A stretch of 64,000 nt of DNA. Origin: Ancylostoma caninum (taxonomy: Eukaryota > Nematoda > Chromadorea > Rhabditida > Ancylostomatidae). Numbering within the stretch: the stretch's first letter is position 1; each line of letters begins with the position of its first letter. The position numbers and the translations under genes are program-made. The stretch lies in NCBI GenBank assembly GCA_037903475.1, contig JBAJFG010000079.1, positions 1,116,001-1,180,000 on the forward strand. The letters run 5' to 3'. Shown in pieces: positions 60,578 through 64,000 of the stretch. Under the pieces are notes generated by a model that was not told where the DNA came from, made no database searches, and saw only the letters and a program-made list of their open reading frames with translations.

Positions 60578-61729
60578 CTTCTTCCTAGCTTGTTTCCCAG
60601 CGTCTGAGGTCGGCGTTTCTCGTGAGAATGCGCCATTTCCTTCGATCGTATACATCATCTACACTAAGCTTGAGGAACCGCATATCACCTTCAATCCTAT
60701 CCAGCCACCTAGACTCTGGTGTTCCTCTCGTCTACATCATTCCACGGTGATGCACATTGCTGATTTGGCAACTGAGCTGTCGTCGTACTAGTACTTGTCC
60801 GTACCAGCGTAGCCGAGCTTCACGCATCTTTGCCGTGATGGGTGCTACTCCAAACAGTGACCATACGTCTTCGTTTCGCACTCTGTCAAGACGTGTGATC
60901 CCGTGAGTCCAGCAAAGTATTCTCATTTCCATTGTGTGGAGGGTCTGCTCGTGTTTCAAAGTGGTCGGCCAGCATTCCGCTCCATGCAACGCAACAGGGC
61001 GGACTACTGTGCGATAAATTTTTGACTTCAGTTTCAATGGGACAATTCCTATCGCACATCACACCCGTTACCTGCCTCCATTTGTTCCACGCAGCGATCG
61101 CTCTACATTCAGCTTCCATCAACGTGTTACCGTCGGCTGAGATACGCGACCCGAGGTACTTAAACACGGAGGCTTTCGGAAGTTGCTTATTATCGATGGC
61201 CATCGTACCGGTGTTTGTTCTCCGCATTCGAGGTACTCTGTTTTCTTGATGTTAAGTTTCATCCTATATCGTTCAAGCCGGTCTTTCGAAGCCTCTACAT
61301 CGTTCTGGAGTTCCTCCATAGTGCGTGCAGCGACTACGACATCGTCTGCATAAAGGGTCCATGGTGGTCCTGATTGGAGATGACTCGATACGGTGTACAT
61401 GCACAGAATGAAAAGAAGCGGTGGAAGTGCGGAGCCTTGATGGACCCCCACACGGACATCAAACGGAGCTGAAATTCCTGCAGCGCCTCTGACTCAACTC
61501 GTGACATTCCTGTAGAGAAGCTGCACCCATCTGACATACTCTTCAGGGACCCCATGAGCGCGTAGTGACATCTAAATCAGTTCACGGGGTATCCTATCGA
61601 ATGCCTTCTCGAGGTCAAAAAAGGTCAAATGTACGGTTTTCTTCTTTCCTCGATGCTTCACCATCAGCAGCCTTACATCATGGATTGCATCGGTTGTGCT
61701 ACAGTTTTTACCGGACCCACACTGATTTA
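60578..61729 (-). pseudogene. 5'-truncated non-LTR retrotransposon (reverse transcriptase part)
   Basis: The minus strand reads in order: DLEKAFDRIPRELI (then a stop), RVGVHQGSALPPLLFILCMY, WTLYADDVVVAARTMEELQN with the catalytic YADD box, LNIKKTEYLECG, FKYLGSRISADGN, KIYRTVVRPVALHGAECWP and REARLRWYGQVLVR. This is the palm-to-C-terminal order of a LINE-type polymerase (the endonuclease-reverse transcriptase group common in nematodes). Frames shift and one in-frame stop is present. The insertion is bounded by a 17-bp duplication, gataaatttagttgaat (60561-60577) and gatgaatttagttgaat (61730-61746). That fixes its limits and shows truncation before the palm domain. Confidence 0.88.
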
Positions 61730-61748
61730 GATGAATTTAGTTGAATGG

Positions 61749-62220
61749 TCAGTTCAATTCAGGTCTGTACATGGATGCGTTGCGTTGGATCAGCAAGAAT
61801 CCCGCTTCAGGAGTGATTAAAAAAAGAGGAAAGAACGAGAGGACACACATGTATTGGGTATGTGAAAAAGTTTCCGCCCTTTTTCCAACAAAACATGTAT
61901 TTATTGGTAAAGGAACAAAGCAGATACATCGATCAAAATATTGGTCATCGTTTACTGTAACCTTTTCCCATCTTTCTGAGAAAAGGCGGACGCCACGGCT
62001 GCAGAAAGGCTCGTCCTTCGACTCGATCCATTCCTTCACCCATTTTTCGACGTCCTCGAAAGATTGGAAGCGCCACTCGGAAAGCCCGGAGATATCGACC
62101 AAAACAAATGGTAGCGTGACCGGGCACAATCAGGTGAATAAGCCGCATGAGGTAGTACATCCCAGCAAAGTGTTTCGAGGGTTTCCTTGACTGCTTTTGT
62201 GACCTGTGCCAAAAAGGCAC
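61749..62220 (-). pseudogene. mariner-family transposase remnant
   Basis: Minus-strand fragments in two frames are KETLETLCWDVLPHAAYSPD with the CARSRYHLF continuation, and FEDVEKWVKEWIESKDEPFC followed by SERWEKVTVNDDQYFD. They match the C-terminus of mariner transposases, including the last catalytic Asp in AAYSPD. The N-terminal two thirds are absent; upstream sequence (62220-62330) is instead a piece of the ttcagcacctc dispersed repeat. A different subfamily from the remnant at 2877. Confidence 0.8.
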
Positions 62221-62325
62221 TACCCCACAATGGGGCCCCAAAATTTTCAAAGAAAATTTTTTCGCTGAAACTTTGTACAGGGGTATTATTCGAGGTGCTA
62301 AACAAGAATATCCTATTCAGGGTCA

Positions 62326-63055
62326 CTGCATGTCTGCGGGGCAATTCTAGCACCTTGGCATGTACTACATGCAATATTGATTGGCTAGAAAGTATCTTGC
62401 TACTAGGTCAACTAAATCTGAATGAAAGAAAATACCTAGCTCCGCTCATATGGGTACCCGAACCAATTACAGTCAGATGGCCGCATCAGCATCCTGGCAA
62501 CCGGACTGGGCTCGGTGCCACTGCAGCGCGGACTACCTCACACTCCGCCCACATAGCCAATGTCGCGCGCGACGTCCGCAACGCGGCGAGTAGGTTGGAA
62601 AGCGCGGAAACGAAGGAAGTCAAAGATGAAAAGCCCCTCGTACAAAGATGAAAAGCCCCTAGTATAGTGTGATATGGCAGAATATCCTGAAAGATAGATA
62701 TTTCGTCTCGAGAGTAAGAATGATATTATCAGTGACCCTAAAGTGCGAAATTTCACACTCACGCGGGAATGCGTGAAATTTCGCGCTTATCACAGATGTT
62801 CTTTAAATCTTCTTTGGTCCGCTAGGCGATTTATCGCTTTTTATCTCATTGTTGTTCCAAGTAATCAATAAATGTAAGTTAGTGGTTATGCTAGGCAGTG
62901 CTATCTCTGAGGCATGCCTGCGGGGTAACAGCATGTCTGCGGGGCAATTCTAGCACCCTAACATGCACTGGATGCAATATTGATTGACTAGAAAGTGTCT
63001 TGCTATTAGGTGAACTTAATCTGAAAGGAAGAAAATACTAGCTCAGCTCTATCAG
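62326..63055. repeat. pair of 120-bp direct repeats
   Basis: The unit catgtctgcggggcaattct through gcaatattgattg, tagaaagt and gaaaatac occurs at about 62328-62449 and 62932-63052 in the same orientation. The spacer (about 480 bp) contains a hairpin at 62740-62790. It could be a small terminal-repeat element or a tandem duplication; no primer-binding site was recognised. Confidence 0.7.
62740..62790. repeat. hairpin
   Basis: gtgcgaaatttcacactcac followed within a few bases by gcgtgaaatttcgcgc can fold into a stem with a short loop. Confidence 0.6.
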
Positions 63056-63199
63056 CTTCAGTTTAGTCTACGAACTTAAATTTAGTCGTCATTGGCTTTA
63101 TCAAAGTGAAATTTCAGCGAAAGCTTTCCGCACCCTTTTCTGCTTATTCAGATGCGTCAAGACTACAGATTTCGTCATCTGGATTAAGTTATAAAAAAC

Positions 63200-63594
63200 C
63201 TACATATTGCTCCTACTCGAGTATTGTTCGGAAATTTGGAATCCTGAATTGAAGAAGCATATTGACAGGATTGAAAAGGTCCAAAAAGTTTTTACACGGT
63301 TACTTTACTTTTACCCTACCTGACCCTAACTATCCCGCTAGTCTGCCATCTTACAATATACGTTTACGAGAACTAGGGTTATAAAATTTACGGTACAGTA
63401 GGGTGTGCACAGCATTCAAGATTGTCAAAGGTATGTCTCGTCTATCTCCATCCAGATACTGGCTGTTCAGGCCAGTTCACCCACGTAGGCCTATCATGAA
63501 TGTTCATTTGCTTAGGTATGGCAACTATCGATCGCCGGTATCAAGACAGTATTTTTTTGTTCGAGCTTCACGGTGGCTCAACAAATGTCCTTAA
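63200..63594 (+). pseudogene. 3' end of a second non-LTR retrotransposon
   Basis: Fragments LLEYCSEIWNPELKKHIDRI with EKVQKVFTRLLYF, then SPSRYWLFRPVHPRR and RYGNYRSPVSRQYFFVRASR followed by WLNKCP, match the C-terminal tail of CR1/jockey-type polymerases (pattern L-E-Y-x-S-x-V-W-x-P and F-x-R-x-x-x-x-W-N-x-L-P). Several stops and a frame change separate them. Confidence 0.75.
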
Positions 63595-64000
63595 TCATTG
63601 TTCCAGCTTGATAAGTTACCCAAATTCAGAAATTCATTGTCTCGCTTGGAACTCCTGAGATATCTTGATATTCGCGATGTTTACTAACCCATTCGTTTTC
63701 TCATTGAAGGGAGGTGGAGACACTGTTAAATTGAGTTCAAATTAGTGTAAGCCAAGCTTTCTCGTGCCCTGTTCCATTTACCCCTTTTCCATTTAGGAGC
63801 GGAGGTGCGAAACAAGCTTTGGTTGCTATGATTGCAGTTATCGGTTGTCATGAACTTCGTGCCTACTGATTGTTCGGGAAGTGGTAAACAGGGAGGCTGA
63901 AAAAAGCAGGTCATATTCCAGTGCTCGCCAGGGTATGTATTGGAATTAAGCCCAGACGCTCTGGTGCTCTCCATGTTAAATACCGCTCGAAAATGATTCT
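63595..64000. other. no gene recognised
   Basis: No motif or repeat was identified up to the window end. Confidence 0.4.

Noticed and set aside
1..64000. tRNA, rRNA or CRISPR features
   Set aside because: No cloverleaf with a GGTTCGA-type T-arm, no rRNA core sequence and no regular spaced repeats were seen; the arrays present are minisatellite or MITE.

Overview
The window looks like nuclear DNA of a parasitic clade V (strongylid, hookworm-like) nematode. The evidence is spliced genes with GT..TTTCAG introns, protein sequences closest in remembered pattern to nematode orthologues, TTTCAG acceptors just before start codons (expected at trans-spliced 5' ends), low gene density and long introns full of short inverted-repeat elements. 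The species is an inference; no rRNA or mitochondrial marker is present.

Four host genes can be rebuilt exon by exon with consistent splice phases. manf-1 (MANF/CDNF ER protein, + strand, 10177-13407) ends in KEEL and has an unfolded-protein-response-type TGACGTGG box upstream. ubc-13 (UBE2N, + strand, 16490-18174) and ubc-8 (UBE2H, - strand, 34547-46844) are ubiquitin-conjugating enzymes. A BAP31-type ER membrane protein (+ strand, 20053-25350) ends in a KKDD retrieval signal. A fifth, less complete gene (+ strand, about 49681-56302) joins two C2H2 fingers to a zinc cluster resembling the WRKY-GCM1/FLYWCH fold of MULE transposases. A small two-exon gene of unknown function lies at 27756-28038. 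Three of the four clear genes concern the ER or ubiquitin, but they are too far apart, and one is on the other strand, so this is not an operon.

Most of the rest is mobile DNA. 0-10 kb holds a decayed mariner transposase, a 5'-truncated Penelope-like element with an intact GIY-YIG region, and several TA-flanked MITE families. A TTAA-flanked family has four members (7.8, 12.3, 15.2 and 42.1 kb). A hAT-type MITE family with 8-bp target duplications (35.0, 57.7 and 58.4 kb) occurs partly inside a 60-bp minisatellite. That minisatellite is the core of a larger composite repeat present at two loci (40.5-41.6 and 57.2-59.6 kb). A 1.4-kb inverted duplication lies inside the zinc-finger gene (52.57-53.94 kb). 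The right end (60.5-64 kb) is a graveyard of retroelements: a truncated non-LTR element with its 17-bp target duplication preserved, a mariner remnant, a 120-bp direct repeat pair and a second non-LTR remnant.
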